Positions 27,774-38,987 are shown, counted from the first letter of the stretch. The stretch: DNA of 64,000 nt from Phenylobacterium sp. CCH9-H3 (GCF_001557235.1 NZ_LSJI01000118.1:5450-69449); one strand, 5' to 3'. The notes: a model not told the origin generated them from the sequence alone. Made by a program: numbers and translations.

Positions 27774-28262
27774 CTACTTTGCCTCGGCCATCCCCTTCAT
27801 GGTCGCCATGACACCGGCGAACATCTGCTGGCGGCGCATCTTGTTGGCTTCCCGCTGGTCGGCGGGCACCGTCGTCTGGTCGAAGAACAGGCTGTAGACG
27901 AGCTTGGAGCTGGTCTTGCTGACGGGGCGGATCTCGACCGTGCCATGGTACAGGATCTTCGGATCGATATCGGCGTAGGTGTAGGACATCGGGGTGACCG
28001 CCACGATCACCTCCTCGATACGGCCGGCGATCTTGCGCAGGGCGCCCAGCTCGCCGTCCTTGCCCTGGGTGATCTCGCAGGTGGTCTTCAGCCACGCGCC
28101 GATGTCGCAATAGCCTTTCACCTTGGCCCAAGCCGTCTCCGCGGGGACGTTGAGCGTCGTCTCCTGGACAATGGAGACGTAGTCGCCGGCGGCCTGGGCG
28201 GCCCCGGCCAGACTCAGCGCGGCAGCCCCGGCCGCGAGGCCGGCGAACGGTCGGAATGTCAT
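27774..28262 (-). CDS. Exported SRPBCC/START-like domain protein
   Basis: A 162-residue protein with a signal peptide ending LAGAAQA. The mature part reads as a single SRPBCC (polyketide cyclase / START-like) helix-grip domain: VPAETAWAKVKGYCDIGAWL at the start, YADIDPKILYHGTVEIRPV in the strands and a long C-terminal helix with ANKMRRQQMFAGVMATM. Such proteins bind hydrophobic ligands; the ligand here is unknown. GGGAGAGAAAC precedes the ATG. Confidence 0.75.
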   Translation of the reverse strand: MTFRPFAGLAAGAAALSLAGAAQAAGDYVSIVQETTLNVPAETAWAKVKGYCDIGAWLKTTCEITQGKDGELGALRKIAGRIEEVIVAVTPMSYTYADIDPKILYHGTVEIRPVSKTSSKLVYSLFFDQTTVPADQREANKMRRQQMFAGVMATMKGMAEAK

Positions 28263-28336
28263 GTTTCTCTCCCCCATCTGGTCGCCGGCACTGTGGACGG
28301 GCCATACCGGTTTTCGCAAGCGCGGAGCGTGCTGGG

Positions 28337-29032
28337 TCAAGGATTGCGGGGGTCGATCTCGAAGCCGAGGATGCGCGGGTCGCCGCAAAGCCGCTCGGCG
28401 AGCTGGCGGGTTTGGCTGCCGCTAGGCCCGCGCAGGGACGCGCCGAGCTCGATGGCGCCTCCGCCGTCGAGCAGCCTGTGCCTGACCGAGCGCGGCTGGA
28501 GCTTCAACTCGGTCAGCAGGTCGAGGAAAGCGTCCTCGGGGAACGGGCCTTCGCGGCGGTAGCGAACACAGACGTCGATGACGTCGCCGCTGGGCAGGCG
28601 GCCCTCGATGCGGCGGAACAGGGTCAGGACCGCCACGGTGGCCACCGTGCCGCCGATGGCCAGGCCATAGGCTCCGACGCCGTACAAGGTGCCGAGGGCC
28701 GACGTCACCCAGAGCGAGGCGGCGGTCGTGAGCCCGTGCACCGACAGCCCCGACCGGAAGATGACGCCGCCGCACAGGAAGCCGATCCCCGTCAGGATGC
28801 CGTGCGCCATCCGCACCGGATCTATGCGGACGACGTCATAGGGGGTGTCGTCCGTCAGCCAGGAGAGCTGGTGCACGGCCAGCAGCATCAGTAGCGCCGA
28901 GGCCAGCGCAACCAGCGCATGGGTGCGAAGACCTGCGGCATGTCCGCCGGACTCGCGCTCGAAGCCGATCGCCGCGCCCGCCGACAGCGCGGCGAGGATC
29001 GGGAGCGCATAGGCGGTGAAGATCGCTTCCAT
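28337..29032 (-). CDS. MgtC/SapB family membrane protein
   Basis: A 231-residue inner-membrane protein. The N-terminal half has about five hydrophobic helices with the family marks GAAIGFERE, GLRTHALVALASA and GILTGIGFLCGGVIFR. The C-terminal cytosolic part is ACT-like. MgtC proteins are linked to growth at low magnesium and to control of the ATP synthase. No magnesium-responsive leader is evident in front of it. Confidence 0.9.
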   Translation of the reverse strand: MEAIFTAYALPILAALSAGAAIGFERESGGHAAGLRTHALVALASALLMLLAVHQLSWLTDDTPYDVVRIDPVRMAHGILTGIGFLCGGVIFRSGLSVHGLTTAASLWVTSALGTLYGVGAYGLAIGGTVATVAVLTLFRRIEGRLPSGDVIDVCVRYRREGPFPEDAFLDLLTELKLQPRSVRHRLLDGGGAIELGASLRGPSGSQTRQLAERLCGDPRILGFEIDPRNP

Positions 29033-29068
29033 GCGACGCCAAGGCTCGAGCGTCGCCGCAGGTTCCCG

Positions 29069-29287
29069 CTAGAGGAAGGTGGGGACCAGGTAGAGGGCGG
29101 CCAGGACCACGATCGCGATCACCAGGATCAGGCCCGCCCTGGGATTGGATCCGAGAAAGGACTCGCGCGGACGCTTGGGTTTGGGCGCGGGTTTCCGCGC
29201 CGCCTTCTCGCGCTCCTGCCTGTAGCGGCGCAGGTCGGTGACGCGCGGGTCCTCGCGTTCGGGGCCCTTGGGAGGCGGCTTGGCCAT
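29069..29287 (-). CDS. Small basic membrane-anchored protein
   Basis: A 72-residue protein with a highly basic, proline- and lysine-rich N-terminal region and one C-terminal transmembrane helix (about residues 51-70). The start codon overlaps the yebC stop (TGATG), so it is translationally coupled to yebC. I do not recognise a family. The composition suggests a tail-anchored protein with a charged cytoplasmic part. Confidence 0.6.
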   Translation of the reverse strand: MAKPPPKGPEREDPRVTDLRRYRQEREKAARKPAPKPKRPRESFLGSNPRAGLILVIAIVVLAALYLVPTFL

Positions 29288-30033
29288 CAGCCTGTGAGCT
29301 TCTCCAGGTCCTCGGCCGAGATGTCGGCGTTGGAATAGACGTTCTGCACGTCGTCGTCGTCTTCCAGGGTCTCGATCAGCTTCATCAGCGTGCCGACCGC
29401 ATCGCCTGAGAGCGGGGTGAGGGCCTTCGGCTTCCACGCCAGCTTGGTCGACTGGGCCGGGCCCAGGGCGGCCTCGAGCGCCGTCGACACATCGGAGAGT
29501 TGCTCGAAGGCGGTGTAGATCGTGTGGCCGTCCTCGTCGGACTCCACGTCGTCGGCGCCGGCCTCGATGGCGGCTTCCATGACCTTGTCTTCGGACCCGG
29601 CCTTGGCGTCGTAGGTGATCTGGCCCACGCGATCCCACATGAACGAGACCGAGCCGGTTTCGCCCAGGTTACCGCCGCACTTGGTGAAGGTGGAGCGCAC
29701 CGTCGAGGCCGAACGGTTGCGGTTGTCGGTCAGCACCTCGACGATGACGCCAACGCCGCCGGGGCCGAAGCCCTCGTACCGGATTTCGTCATAGGACTCC
29801 GCGTCGCCGCCGGAGGCCTTCTTGATCGCCCGGTCGATCACGTCCTTGGGCAGTGACTCGGCCTTGGCGTTGTTCACCGCCAGGCGCAGGCGGGCGTTCA
29901 TGGCGGGATCGGGCAGGCCCATCTTGGCCGCCACCGTGATCTCGCGCGAGAGCTTGGAGAACAGCTTGGACCGGGCGCTGTCGGCGCGGCCCTTGCGGTG
30001 CATGATGTTCTTGAACTTTGAGTGTCCGGCCAT
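29287..30033 (-). CDS. yebC: YebC/PmpR/TACO1 family protein
   Basis: A 248-residue protein beginning [18 protein letters not shown], the invariant YebC start, with [19 protein letters not shown] and the [18 protein letters not shown] block. Family members act as transcription regulators or, as shown more recently, help ribosomes through difficult sequences such as proline runs. In many alphaproteobacteria the gene lies near ruvC; here that neighbour is absent. A small coupled membrane-protein gene follows. Confidence 0.95.
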   Translation of the reverse strand: MAGHSKFKNIMHRKGRADSARSKLFSKLSREITVAAKMGLPDPAMNARLRLAVNNAKAESLPKDVIDRAIKKASGGDAESYDEIRYEGFGPGGVGVIVEVLTDNRNRSASTVRSTFTKCGGNLGETGSVSFMWDRVGQITYDAKAGSEDKVMEAAIEAGADDVESDEDGHTIYTAFEQLSDVSTALEAALGPAQSTKLAWKPKALTPLSGDAVGTLMKLIETLEDDDDVQNVYSNADISAEDLEKLTG

Positions 30034-30147
30034 GGTCCCGAGCGGAAGTCGTGAGTGCGAGGTCGGGCCTTCTACCTCAGGCGGGGCCGGACAAGGAACC
30101 CCCGCCGAAGCCGCGGGTTAGGCCGTGGCGTCAGCTGGAGCATCGCC

Positions 30148-30378
30148 ATGACCCTGCCCACCGAGGAGTTCACCCCGGAACAGCCGAGCGGAGACCTCGT
30201 CCATTGGATGGAGCCCGGCCGCCTTCGGTTCGGGACCGCGGGTGTGTCGGCCGCCGCCGTGACCGCCTTCGCCCTGGGAGTGGCCACGGCGTTCGGCGCC
30301 CTGGCGGCGTTCCGCTACCTGGCGCCGCGCCGCGAGGGATTGCCCCCCTGGCGCTGGCGTCGCGGACCCTTGCACTAG
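30148..30378 (+). CDS. Small single-helix membrane protein
   Basis: A 76-residue protein with one hydrophobic alanine- and glycine-rich helix near residues 30-56 and a C-terminus rich in arginine and tryptophan. GGAG lies nine bases before the ATG. It diverges from yebC and converges on the first choice-of-anchor-A gene with a single base between stops. No family is recognised. Confidence 0.5.
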   Translation: MTLPTEEFTPEQPSGDLVHWMEPGRLRFGTAGVSAAAVTAFALGVATAFGALAAFRYLAPRREGLPPWRWRRGPLH

Positions 30379-30379
30379 G

Positions 30380-31393
30380 TCAGGCGGCGATCGCCGTGCG
30401 CCGCCGGCGGATCGCAGAGCCGATCGCGCCGAAGCCCAGGATCATCATCGCCCAGGTCGCCGGCTCCGGCACCACCGTGGAAGGCGGCGGGATGTCGTAG
30501 TTGGTGAAGCCTGGCGTATGGATCTCGCCATTGGCCGTCAGGCCCGCGAACACCGCGGTGCCCTCGATGAAGTTGCCGATGGTGGCTTGCGCATGGGTCG
30601 CCAGGACCGAGCCGTACCAGGCCTTGGAGCCGAAATCCAAGGTCGTGGCTTCGTAGAAGTTCCAGATGACCTTGGTGCCCAGGTTGGCCGGGCCGTTGAA
30701 GTTGAACCCGCCCGGCAGACTGATGTTCGCGCCCGCGACGTTGATCACCACCATGTCGTAGTCGGTGGGGAAAACGAACTTCAGGTCGCTGGTGGTCGCG
30801 AGCGCGGCGCTCAGATTGTCGATGCTGAACACGGCGACGCCCGAGCCGGCGCCCGCGTCGAACTTCAGGTTCGAGCCGTCCAGCGTGGTCGTGTCGGTGG
30901 AGTCGAGGTTCTTCAGGTAGAGCGAGAGCTCGTCCAGGTTCGCGAACATGGTGTCACGCTCGGCCGCAAGGGTCGCGCCCAGCCCGGCGACCTGCACGGC
31001 GGTGTCGGGGGAGTTCACGTTGGTGTTCGAGAGCGTGCCGCCATAGCTCAGCACCTGGGCCCCCGCGCTCTGGAATTCCACGCCGCTGGCGACGTTGCCG
31101 CCGACCTTGATGTCGCCCCAGGTGTTCTTCTTGCCGCCTTCGACATTGCCGACCACCGTCAGGCCCGTGCCCGACAGATTGTCCATGTTGAACTGCGTGG
31201 CTTGGCCCTTCAGGGCGCCGCCGACGAAGCCGCGGCCCTCGACCTCGCTGGTGGTCGTGACGTCCCCCTTCACGATGAGGTTGTAGTAGCTCATCGAGTC
31301 CAGAGCGGCGTTCAGCTCGGTGACGCCGGCCTGCGCGGCCGTGGCGCCCAGGACGATGGCGGCGGTGGACGCCGCCAGAAGGCGAATACGCAT
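30380..31393 (-). CDS. Choice-of-anchor A family protein with PEPxxWA-CTERM signal
   Basis: A 337-residue exported protein with a signal peptide ending GATAAQA. The core is a choice-of-anchor A domain: YYNLIVKGDVTTTSEVEGR, then glycine-rich repeats, VVINVAGANISLP and the NLGTKVIWNFYEATTLDFG block. It ends with VPEPATWAMMILGFG, a hydrophobic stretch and IRRRR, an exosortase sorting signal. Such proteins are surface or matrix adhesin-like components. It follows its paralog at 31521-32690 in the same direction, 127 bases apart, with a weak terminator between. Confidence 0.88.
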   Translation of the reverse strand: MRIRLLAASTAAIVLGATAAQAGVTELNAALDSMSYYNLIVKGDVTTTSEVEGRGFVGGALKGQATQFNMDNLSGTGLTVVGNVEGGKKNTWGDIKVGGNVASGVEFQSAGAQVLSYGGTLSNTNVNSPDTAVQVAGLGATLAAERDTMFANLDELSLYLKNLDSTDTTTLDGSNLKFDAGAGSGVAVFSIDNLSAALATTSDLKFVFPTDYDMVVINVAGANISLPGGFNFNGPANLGTKVIWNFYEATTLDFGSKAWYGSVLATHAQATIGNFIEGTAVFAGLTANGEIHTPGFTNYDIPPPSTVVPEPATWAMMILGFGAIGSAIRRRRTAIAA

Positions 31394-31510
31394 GTGAATT
31401 TCCCCGACCTTCGCGACCTCGGGCCGCGAAACTGCCCTTGCCGTTAGCCAAGGCAGAGCTTTCGCGCAACGCGACTCGCCGCAGAGGGGATAATGGCGCC
31501 GTCTGGCGCT

Positions 31511-31537
31511 CAAAAGCCGGTCAATTCCCGACCGGCT
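31511..31537 (-). terminator. Weak terminator overlapping a stop codon
   Basis: AGCCGGTC and its complement form an 8-base-pair stem with a seven-base loop. On the minus strand it is followed by four Us. The stem spans the stop codon of the upstream choice-of-anchor-A gene, so it could separate the two paralogs' transcripts or attenuate read-through. Confidence 0.5.
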
Positions 31538-32690
31538 CCCGCGTCAACGCGAACGCCGCGCGCCGGCGGCGGAGCGCCCCGCCGATCACGCCGAAGCCCA
31601 GGATCATCATCGCCCAGGTCGCCGGCTCCGGCACGGCCGTGCCGGACAGCGCCGTGAGGCCAGGGGCCGCGAGGCCGTTCATCCGGATCTCGCCGTTCTG
31701 GATCATGCTGGCCGCGACGACCGAACCCGAAACGAAGTTGTTGTTCTTGATCTGCGCCTCGGGCGCCAGGATCGAGCCGTACCAGGACTTGGAGCCCAGA
31801 TCGACGCTGGTGGCCTCGTAGAAGTTCCAGATCACGTTGGAGCCGAGGCCGGCCGGGCCATTGAAGTTGATGCTGCTGGGCAGGCTGACCTTCAGGCCGC
31901 CGACATTGATGATCACCGCGTCGTAGCCCGTCGGGGCGTTGAAGATCAGCTGGCTGCGGTTCTTCAGGGCCGCGTTGAGGTCCGAGATGGCGAACACCGC
32001 CACGCCCGTGCCGGATCCAGCGTCGAAAATCGCCTGCTGGCCGCCTGCGGAGTAGGTAAGAGAGTGGGTCGGGTCGAGCCCGGCGAAGAAGTCGGACGTC
32101 GCCACGAGATCGGTGGCGAGGCTCGCGGTCGTCTCGGCGATCGCCGCCTGGATGCCGTCGGCGCTGTGGTCCCCGCCGTGCTTGGTCCCGTTCGAACTGC
32201 TGACCGCGCCGCCGTAGTAGATGTCCTTGGCGTTGGTGTTCGACACGTTGCCGTCGGAATAGACCGACGCGCCGTTGGCGTTGACCTTCTTGACGTTGCC
32301 CTCGGCGTAGACGCTGCCGCCGCCGTTCATGTTGGCGCCGGAGTCCAGGTTCCCGCCGACCTTCACCGAACCGCCGTTGTTGATGTTCTTGGCGCCGCCG
32401 GTGACGTTGCCGCCCACGGTCAGGGCCACGCCCCCCGCCTGGCTGCCGGGGCTGGTCATGTAGTTGGACGAGCCGCCGGAAAGATTGCCGCCGACGAAGG
32501 TCCGGCCCTGCACCTGCGAGCTGGACTGCAGGTCCTTCAGGACGATCAGGTTGTAGTCCCGCATGGCTTGCAGGCCCGCGTTGACGGACTCGGCGTTCGC
32601 CGTGGCCGGCAGCGGCGCGGCCGAGGCGGCGGACGCGGTGGCCAGGGCGAGGCCGCCGGCGATGGCGAAGAGGGGGCTGCAGAGACGCAT
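31521..32690 (-). CDS. Choice-of-anchor A family protein with PEPxxWA-CTERM signal (paralog)
   Basis: A 389-residue paralog of the neighbouring gene. After a signal peptide ending ASAASAA it has the same MRDYNLIVLKDLQSSSQVQGR opening and NVIWNFYEATSVDLGSKSWYGSIL block. It carries a longer run of short VGGNV / AEGNVKK-type repeats between residues 75 and 165 that suggests a beta-solenoid. It ends with VPEPATWAMMILGFG and RRRRAAFALTREPVGN, so the sorting signal has an extra tail. An AAGG ribosome site supports the second ATG as start. Confidence 0.88.
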   Translation of the reverse strand: MRLCSPLFAIAGGLALATASAASAAPLPATANAESVNAGLQAMRDYNLIVLKDLQSSSQVQGRTFVGGNLSGGSSNYMTSPGSQAGGVALTVGGNVTGGAKNINNGGSVKVGGNLDSGANMNGGGSVYAEGNVKKVNANGASVYSDGNVSNTNAKDIYYGGAVSSSNGTKHGGDHSADGIQAAIAETTASLATDLVATSDFFAGLDPTHSLTYSAGGQQAIFDAGSGTGVAVFAISDLNAALKNRSQLIFNAPTGYDAVIINVGGLKVSLPSSINFNGPAGLGSNVIWNFYEATSVDLGSKSWYGSILAPEAQIKNNNFVSGSVVAASMIQNGEIRMNGLAAPGLTALSGTAVPEPATWAMMILGFGVIGGALRRRRAAFALTREPVGN

Positions 32691-32838
32691 CGACGACCTT
32701 ACGAACGGCAAAGGTTAAAAGACGCTTGGGCGTCCGGCGCTTTCGGACCCCAGCGGCCGTGCCCTATGCCCGGGCCCGCCTTGGCGACGCAGACTGCGAG
32801 ATGTCGCAGTCACAGGCGCTGCTACTCAAATTGGGGCG

Positions 32839-33425
32839 TCAGGGCGTGACGGGCTCGCAGTCGAACCGGTCGATGAGGCCGCCCCGGAGCCGGTAGACCG
32901 CGTCCTGGGGGACGTCCTGGTCCAGCGTCGCCTGGCGATCGAGATCGGCATAGACGCCCCGCGCCAGGCGCCCCCACACGCCGTGGCTGACCGCGATGAC
33001 CCGGCGCTCGCCCTCCGGCGGCAGGGAGCCCAGCCAGTCCGAGGCCCTGGCGGCGACCTCCTCGAAGGTCTCGCCGCCGGGCGCGCCAAAGAACCACTCC
33101 CGGGTCTTGAAGACCTCGGGGTGGATGTGGGCGATCTCCGAGCGCAGCCGGCCCTCCCACTCGCCGCAGCAGATCTCGGCGAGGCGCGCGTCGATCTCGA
33201 TCGGGAGGCCCGTCGCCTCCGCCACCATGGCGGCCGTCCTGCGCGCGCGGCCGATGGGGCTGGAGACCAGCCGGAAGCGGCCGCCGTCGTGGCGGACCAG
33301 GTCGGCGACCAGGCCCGCCATGGCGCGAGCCTGACGCTCGCCGAGCGGCGTCAGGTCGCTTTCTGTGTGGCCTTGGATGCGGCCTTCGCGATTCCAGAAG
33401 GTTTCGCCATGACGCATCAGCAGGA

Positions 33426-33429
<4 letters not shown>
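32839..33429 (-). CDS. Histidine phosphatase (phosphoglycerate-mutase-like) family protein
   Basis: A 196-residue protein with the RHG motif at its very start (MILLMRHGE), where the histidine forms the phospho-intermediate. [13 protein letters not shown] provides the second catalytic arginine, and VISHG-like [10 protein letters not shown] the second histidine. It starts on an ATGA overlap with the SDR stop, so the two are coupled. The long upstream extension of the frame overlaps the SDR gene and is not used. Substrate unknown; such enzymes act on sugar phosphates, nucleotides or cofactors. Confidence 0.88.
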
Positions 33430-34211
<782 letters not shown>

Positions 34212-34227
34212 GGATTTCCTCGTTCTC

Positions 34228-35061
34228 TCAGGCGTTAGTCTTGGCTCGGGTCGCCGCGGCGCAGATCGCGTCGGCGAACACGTCGTACAGGCCGGGCGGC
34301 AGGTCGTGGCCCATCCCCGGGATCATCCGCAGCTCGGCCCCCGGGATGGCGGCGGCCGTGGCCTCGCCCCCCACTGGCTGCACCAGGGGATCGTCCGCGC
34401 CGTGCAAGACGACGGTGGGGACCCCGATGCGGCGCAGCTCTTCGGTCCGGTCGCCGTCCGCGCCGATGGCGGCGCGCTGGCGGCCCACCCCGGCGGGGTT
34501 GAAGGCGCGCCGATGCTCGGCGATCACCCGCTCGCGCAGCTGGGCGTCGCTCCAGGGGTAGCCAGGGCTGCCGATGGTGCGGGCGTTCTTCATCCCGTGC
34601 GCGACAAAGGCCTCGTAGTCCGCCTCGGGGCTGGGCGGCGGATTGCTGATCACCGCCATGGCCTCCGGGGTGGCGACCACGTTCCCCGACGGGGCGGACA
34701 TGATCGACGTCATGGAGAGCACGCGGTCCGGATGGTCGATGGCCATCCGCTGCACGATCATCCCGCCCATCGACACGCCCGCGATGTGCGCGCGGGCGAC
34801 GCCGGCCGCGTCCAGCACGGCCACGCCATCAGCCGCCATGTCCTTCAGGGTGTAGCGCTCGGTGGGCCAGGTGGAGAGGCCGGTGTCGCGGTTGTCGAAG
34901 CGGATGGTACGATAGCCGCGGCCGACCAGGATCTCGCAGAACGCCTCCGGCCAGCGGGTCATCTGGGAGCCCAGGCCATTGACCAGCAGGACGGCTTCCG
35001 GCCGATCGTCGCCGAAGGTCTGGTACTCCAGCTCGACGTCGCCGTTACGGGCTTTCGGCAT
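34228..35061 (-). CDS. Alpha/beta hydrolase
   Basis: A 277-residue hydrolase. The nucleophile serine is in [11 protein letters not shown], the oxyanion region in [13 protein letters not shown], the acid in VLHGADDPL, and the histidine in [11 protein letters not shown]. The pattern matches the family of small esterases and enol-lactonase-like hydrolases. A strong AAGGAGGG ribosome site precedes the chosen ATG; the frame is open further upstream without good support. It is the first gene of the run with SDR and phosphatase. Confidence 0.9.
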   Translation of the reverse strand: MPKARNGDVELEYQTFGDDRPEAVLLVNGLGSQMTRWPEAFCEILVGRGYRTIRFDNRDTGLSTWPTERYTLKDMAADGVAVLDAAGVARAHIAGVSMGGMIVQRMAIDHPDRVLSMTSIMSAPSGNVVATPEAMAVISNPPPSPEADYEAFVAHGMKNARTIGSPGYPWSDAQLRERVIAEHRRAFNPAGVGRQRAAIGADGDRTEELRRIGVPTVVLHGADDPLVQPVGGEATAAAIPGAELRMIPGMGHDLPPGLYDVFADAICAAATRAKTNA

Positions 35062-35203
35062 CGCGTGTCCCTCCTTGCACATACCCTGTTGGTTGCACGC
35101 CAACGCCTGCGGCGATCCTGGCGCGTGAATCGACTGGTCTTCGCCGGGCTTGTGCGCCAATCATGGTCGTAAGAAACGCCTGGGGGGAGGGCTGAGCGAA
35201 GGC

Positions 35204-35299
35204 ATGCGTGTGATCGTTCCCCTATTGCTGTCCCTGGCGATGTGGGCGTTCATCCTGCTCGGCCTTGCGGGCCTGTGGCTGAAGATCTTCGGGCGCTAG
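35204..35299 (+). CDS. Small hydrophobic membrane peptide (31 residues)
   Basis: An ATG with AAGG just upstream opens a 31-residue frame beginning MRVIVPLLLSLAMWAF, almost entirely one transmembrane helix and ending in a basic KIFGR. It occupies the gap between two minus-strand genes and its TAG stop shares CTAG with the stop of the convergent quinone oxidoreductase gene. The length, composition and fit argue for a real small protein, but there is no family match I can name. Confidence 0.45.
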   Translation: MRVIVPLLLSLAMWAFILLGLAGLWLKIFGR

Positions 35300-36261
35300 G
35301 GTATCAGCAGCACCCGGCCCACGGCCTGGCGGCTCTCGATGTAACGGTGCGCCGCCGCCGCGTCCGACAGCGGAAATTCCTTGTCGATCAGCACCTTGAG
35401 CTCTCCGCGGGCGACGTCTTCGATCAGGCGCTGGATATTCTTCTGCACCCGGTCGGTGGCGATCTCGGCGCCCAGGAAGACGCCCGACAGGCTCCGATTG
35501 CCGCCCATCATCGAGCCGACGTCCACCGTCATCGGCTCGCGCCCCGCCTGGCCCACCATCGAGACGCGGCCCCGATAGGCAAGGCTCAGAATCGACGACT
35601 GCAGCGTGGGGCCGCCCACCGAATCGACGATCACGTCGCAGCCCTTCTTGTCGGTGAGGCGCATGACCTCCTGCACGACGTCGTGGGTTTTGTAGTTGAT
35701 GCCGTGGGTCAGGCCGTAGGCCTTGAGCCGTTCCAGCCTCTCGTCCGACGAGGCCGTGGCCAGCACCATCGAGGCGCCGGCGCGGGCCGCAAGCTGGATC
35801 GCCGCCACGCCCACGCCGGAGGCGCCGGCCTGGACCAGCACGACCTCGCCCTTCTTCATCCGGCCGAACTCGAACAGGCAGTCGTCGGCCGTGCCGAAGG
35901 TCACCGGGATCACGGCGGCCTCGCGCGTGCTGAGCCCGTCAGGAACCTTCCAGGCGGTTATGGCCGGAACGGCGCGCAGCTCGGCATGGCTGCCGAACGC
36001 GCCGGTCGTGCAGACCTTGTCGCCGACCTTGAACTTGCTGACCTCGGCGCCGACCTCGACCACTTCGCCGGCCGCCTGGTAGCCGACCACGTGCGGGTTC
36101 GTCATCAGCGGCCCGCGCCACCGGTTCAGGGTGTCGCCCCCTTCGATGGACACCGCCTCGACGCGGATGACGATGCCCTTGGGGTGGCATTGGGGATCGG
36201 GAACGTCCTCGTACTTCAGGACGTCGGGCCCACCGTTCTCGTAATAGACTGCGGCTTTCAT
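35296..36261 (-). CDS. Quinone oxidoreductase-like zinc-free MDR protein
   Basis: A 321-residue medium-chain dehydrogenase/reductase of the NADPH:quinone oxidoreductase (QOR) type. It begins MKAAVYYENGGPDVLKYEDV, has the NADPH-binding VLVQAGASGVGVAAIQLA, and lacks the zinc ligands of alcohol dehydrogenases. The ATG follows a GAGGGAG ribosome site. A perfect palindrome lies just upstream of that site, suggesting repressor control. It probably reduces quinones or enones with NADPH. Confidence 0.88.
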   Translation of the reverse strand: MKAAVYYENGGPDVLKYEDVPDPQCHPKGIVIRVEAVSIEGGDTLNRWRGPLMTNPHVVGYQAAGEVVEVGAEVSKFKVGDKVCTTGAFGSHAELRAVPAITAWKVPDGLSTREAAVIPVTFGTADDCLFEFGRMKKGEVVLVQAGASGVGVAAIQLAARAGASMVLATASSDERLERLKAYGLTHGINYKTHDVVQEVMRLTDKKGCDVIVDSVGGPTLQSSILSLAYRGRVSMVGQAGREPMTVDVGSMMGGNRSLSGVFLGAEIATDRVQKNIQRLIEDVARGELKVLIDKEFPLSDAAAAHRYIESRQAVGRVLLIP

Positions 36262-36271
36262 CGGACGCTCC

Positions 36272-36289
36272 CTCAAACGCTTGTTTGAG
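36272..36289 (-). promoter_or_regulatory. PsrA-like operator (CAAAC-N4-GTTTG)
   Basis: CTCAAAC-GCTT-GTTTGAG is a perfect 7-base inverted repeat directly upstream of the quinone oxidoreductase start, overlapping its ribosome-site region. The core matches the G/CAAAC-N2-4-GTTTG/C pattern described for PsrA, a TetR-family regulator of fatty-acid breakdown genes. The palindrome is seen directly; the regulator is inferred. Confidence 0.6.
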
Positions 36290-36319
36290 TGAACTCCTCT
36301 CACGCACCGGCAGGCCCGT

Positions 36320-37480
36320 CTAGCCGTTCCGTTTCACGTAGTTGCGGATCGAAGAGATGATGTGGTCCTGATCGGCGTCGGTCAGGTAGGCGTGCATGGG
36401 CAGGGCCAGCACTTTCCCCGCGGCGGCTTCCGTCACCGGCAGGCCGCCGGGCTGAGGATAGCCGGCGTAGGGCGCCTGCTGGTGCAGGGGCACGGGATAG
36501 TAGACGGCGGTCGGCACGCCCTCGGCCTTCAGGTGGGCCGCCAATCCGTCGCGGTCGTCGGTCTCGATGACGTACTGGGCCCAGACCGAGACGCCGCCCT
36601 CGATCACCGGCGGGGCGCGGACCACATCGCCGAGACCCTCGGCGTAGCGGGCGGCCACCTTGTTTCGCGCGGCGATCTCGTCGGCGAAGATGGTCAGCTT
36701 TTGGAGCAGGACCGCGGCCTGGATCGTGTCCATCCGGCTGTTCATCCCGACCCGCATGTTCAGGTACTTGGGGTCGTGGTCGAAGGTGCGCCCCTCGAGG
36801 TCGGACTTCGCCGCCTGGCCATGGACGCGGAGCGACACCAGCAGGTCGTGGAACCGGGCGTCCTTGCTCAGCACCGCGCCGCCGTCGCCGTAGCAGCCCA
36901 GAGGCTTGGCGGGGAAGAACGAGGTGGTGGTGACGTCCGCCCAATGGATCGGGTGCTGGCCGCCCAGGGTGCAGCCGAAGCCCTGCGCCGAATCCGAGAT
37001 CAGCTTAAGCCCATGCTTGTCGCAGACCGCGGCGATCGCGGGATAGTCCGCCGGCTGGCCGAACAGGTCGACGGCGATCACGGCGCGGGGGGTCAGCTTG
37101 CCGTCCGCCTTCACCGCCGCGATGGCGGCGTCCAGCTTCGCCGGGTCGAGGTTGTAGGTGTCGGGCAGGACGTCCACGAAAACCGGCGAGGCGCCCACCA
37201 GCGGCATGGCCTCGGCGGTGGCCGCGAAGGTGAAAGACGGACAGAAGACGGCGTCGTCGGCCCCGATCTCCCAGGCCATCAGGGGCAGGACCAGGGCCTC
37301 GGTGCCCGAACCGCAGGACAGCGCGTGCGGCGCCTGGCCGAAGGCGGCGAGCTCGGCTTCGAACTGGGCGATCTCGGGGCCCATGATGTAGGCGCCCGAG
37401 CGCACGACCTTGAGGATGGCATCCTCGAGGGGCTGGCCCAGCCGCTGGCGCTGGGACTGCAGGTCGATGAAGGGGATCAT
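36320..37480 (-). CDS. DegT/DnrJ/EryC1/StrS family aminotransferase
   Basis: A 386-residue PLP-dependent aminotransferase of the sugar-nucleotide type. The PLP lysine is K192 in SFFPAKPLGCYGDGGA, the cofactor aspartate D163 in ISDSAQGFG, and the N-terminus MIPFIDLQSQR is typical. These enzymes transaminate keto-sugar nucleotides for surface polysaccharides. No other sugar-nucleotide gene is adjacent, which is unusual. The sequence is complete. Confidence 0.92.
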   Translation of the reverse strand: MIPFIDLQSQRQRLGQPLEDAILKVVRSGAYIMGPEIAQFEAELAAFGQAPHALSCGSGTEALVLPLMAWEIGADDAVFCPSFTFAATAEAMPLVGASPVFVDVLPDTYNLDPAKLDAAIAAVKADGKLTPRAVIAVDLFGQPADYPAIAAVCDKHGLKLISDSAQGFGCTLGGQHPIHWADVTTTSFFPAKPLGCYGDGGAVLSKDARFHDLLVSLRVHGQAAKSDLEGRTFDHDPKYLNMRVGMNSRMDTIQAAVLLQKLTIFADEIAARNKVAARYAEGLGDVVRAPPVIEGGVSVWAQYVIETDDRDGLAAHLKAEGVPTAVYYPVPLHQQAPYAGYPQPGGLPVTEAAAGKVLALPMHAYLTDADQDHIISSIRNYVKRNG

Positions 37481-37556
37481 GGCCGCGGCTTATGCCCTGC
37501 GTCGGCGCACCGGGCCAAACACGCTTGGTTTCCCTTCTTTTCCCGCGGCCTCTCGT

Positions 37557-37687
37557 CCCTTCCTTAAGGGGAGGGACAGGCTGCGCAGCAGCCCGGGTGG
37601 GGGATGAAGGGCTACGTTCAGCGCCCGGTCGCCACGGCCCCACCCGTCTGTCGCTTCGCTCCATCCCCCCTCCCCATTAAGGGAGGG
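37557..37687. repeat. Intergenic inverted-repeat element
   Basis: The intergenic DNA is bounded by imperfect inverted ends: CCCTTCCTTAAGGGGAGGGA on the left (37557-37576) and its near-complement on the right (37668-37687), about 130 bases overall. The interior is purine/pyrimidine-skewed, with GGGTGGGGGATGAAGG and matching pyrimidine runs. It resembles dispersed intergenic elements of GC-rich alphaproteobacteria. Genome-wide copy number is unknown from this window. Confidence 0.6.
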
Positions 37688-37697
37688 ATGAAGCGCC

Positions 37698-38987
<1,290 letters not shown>

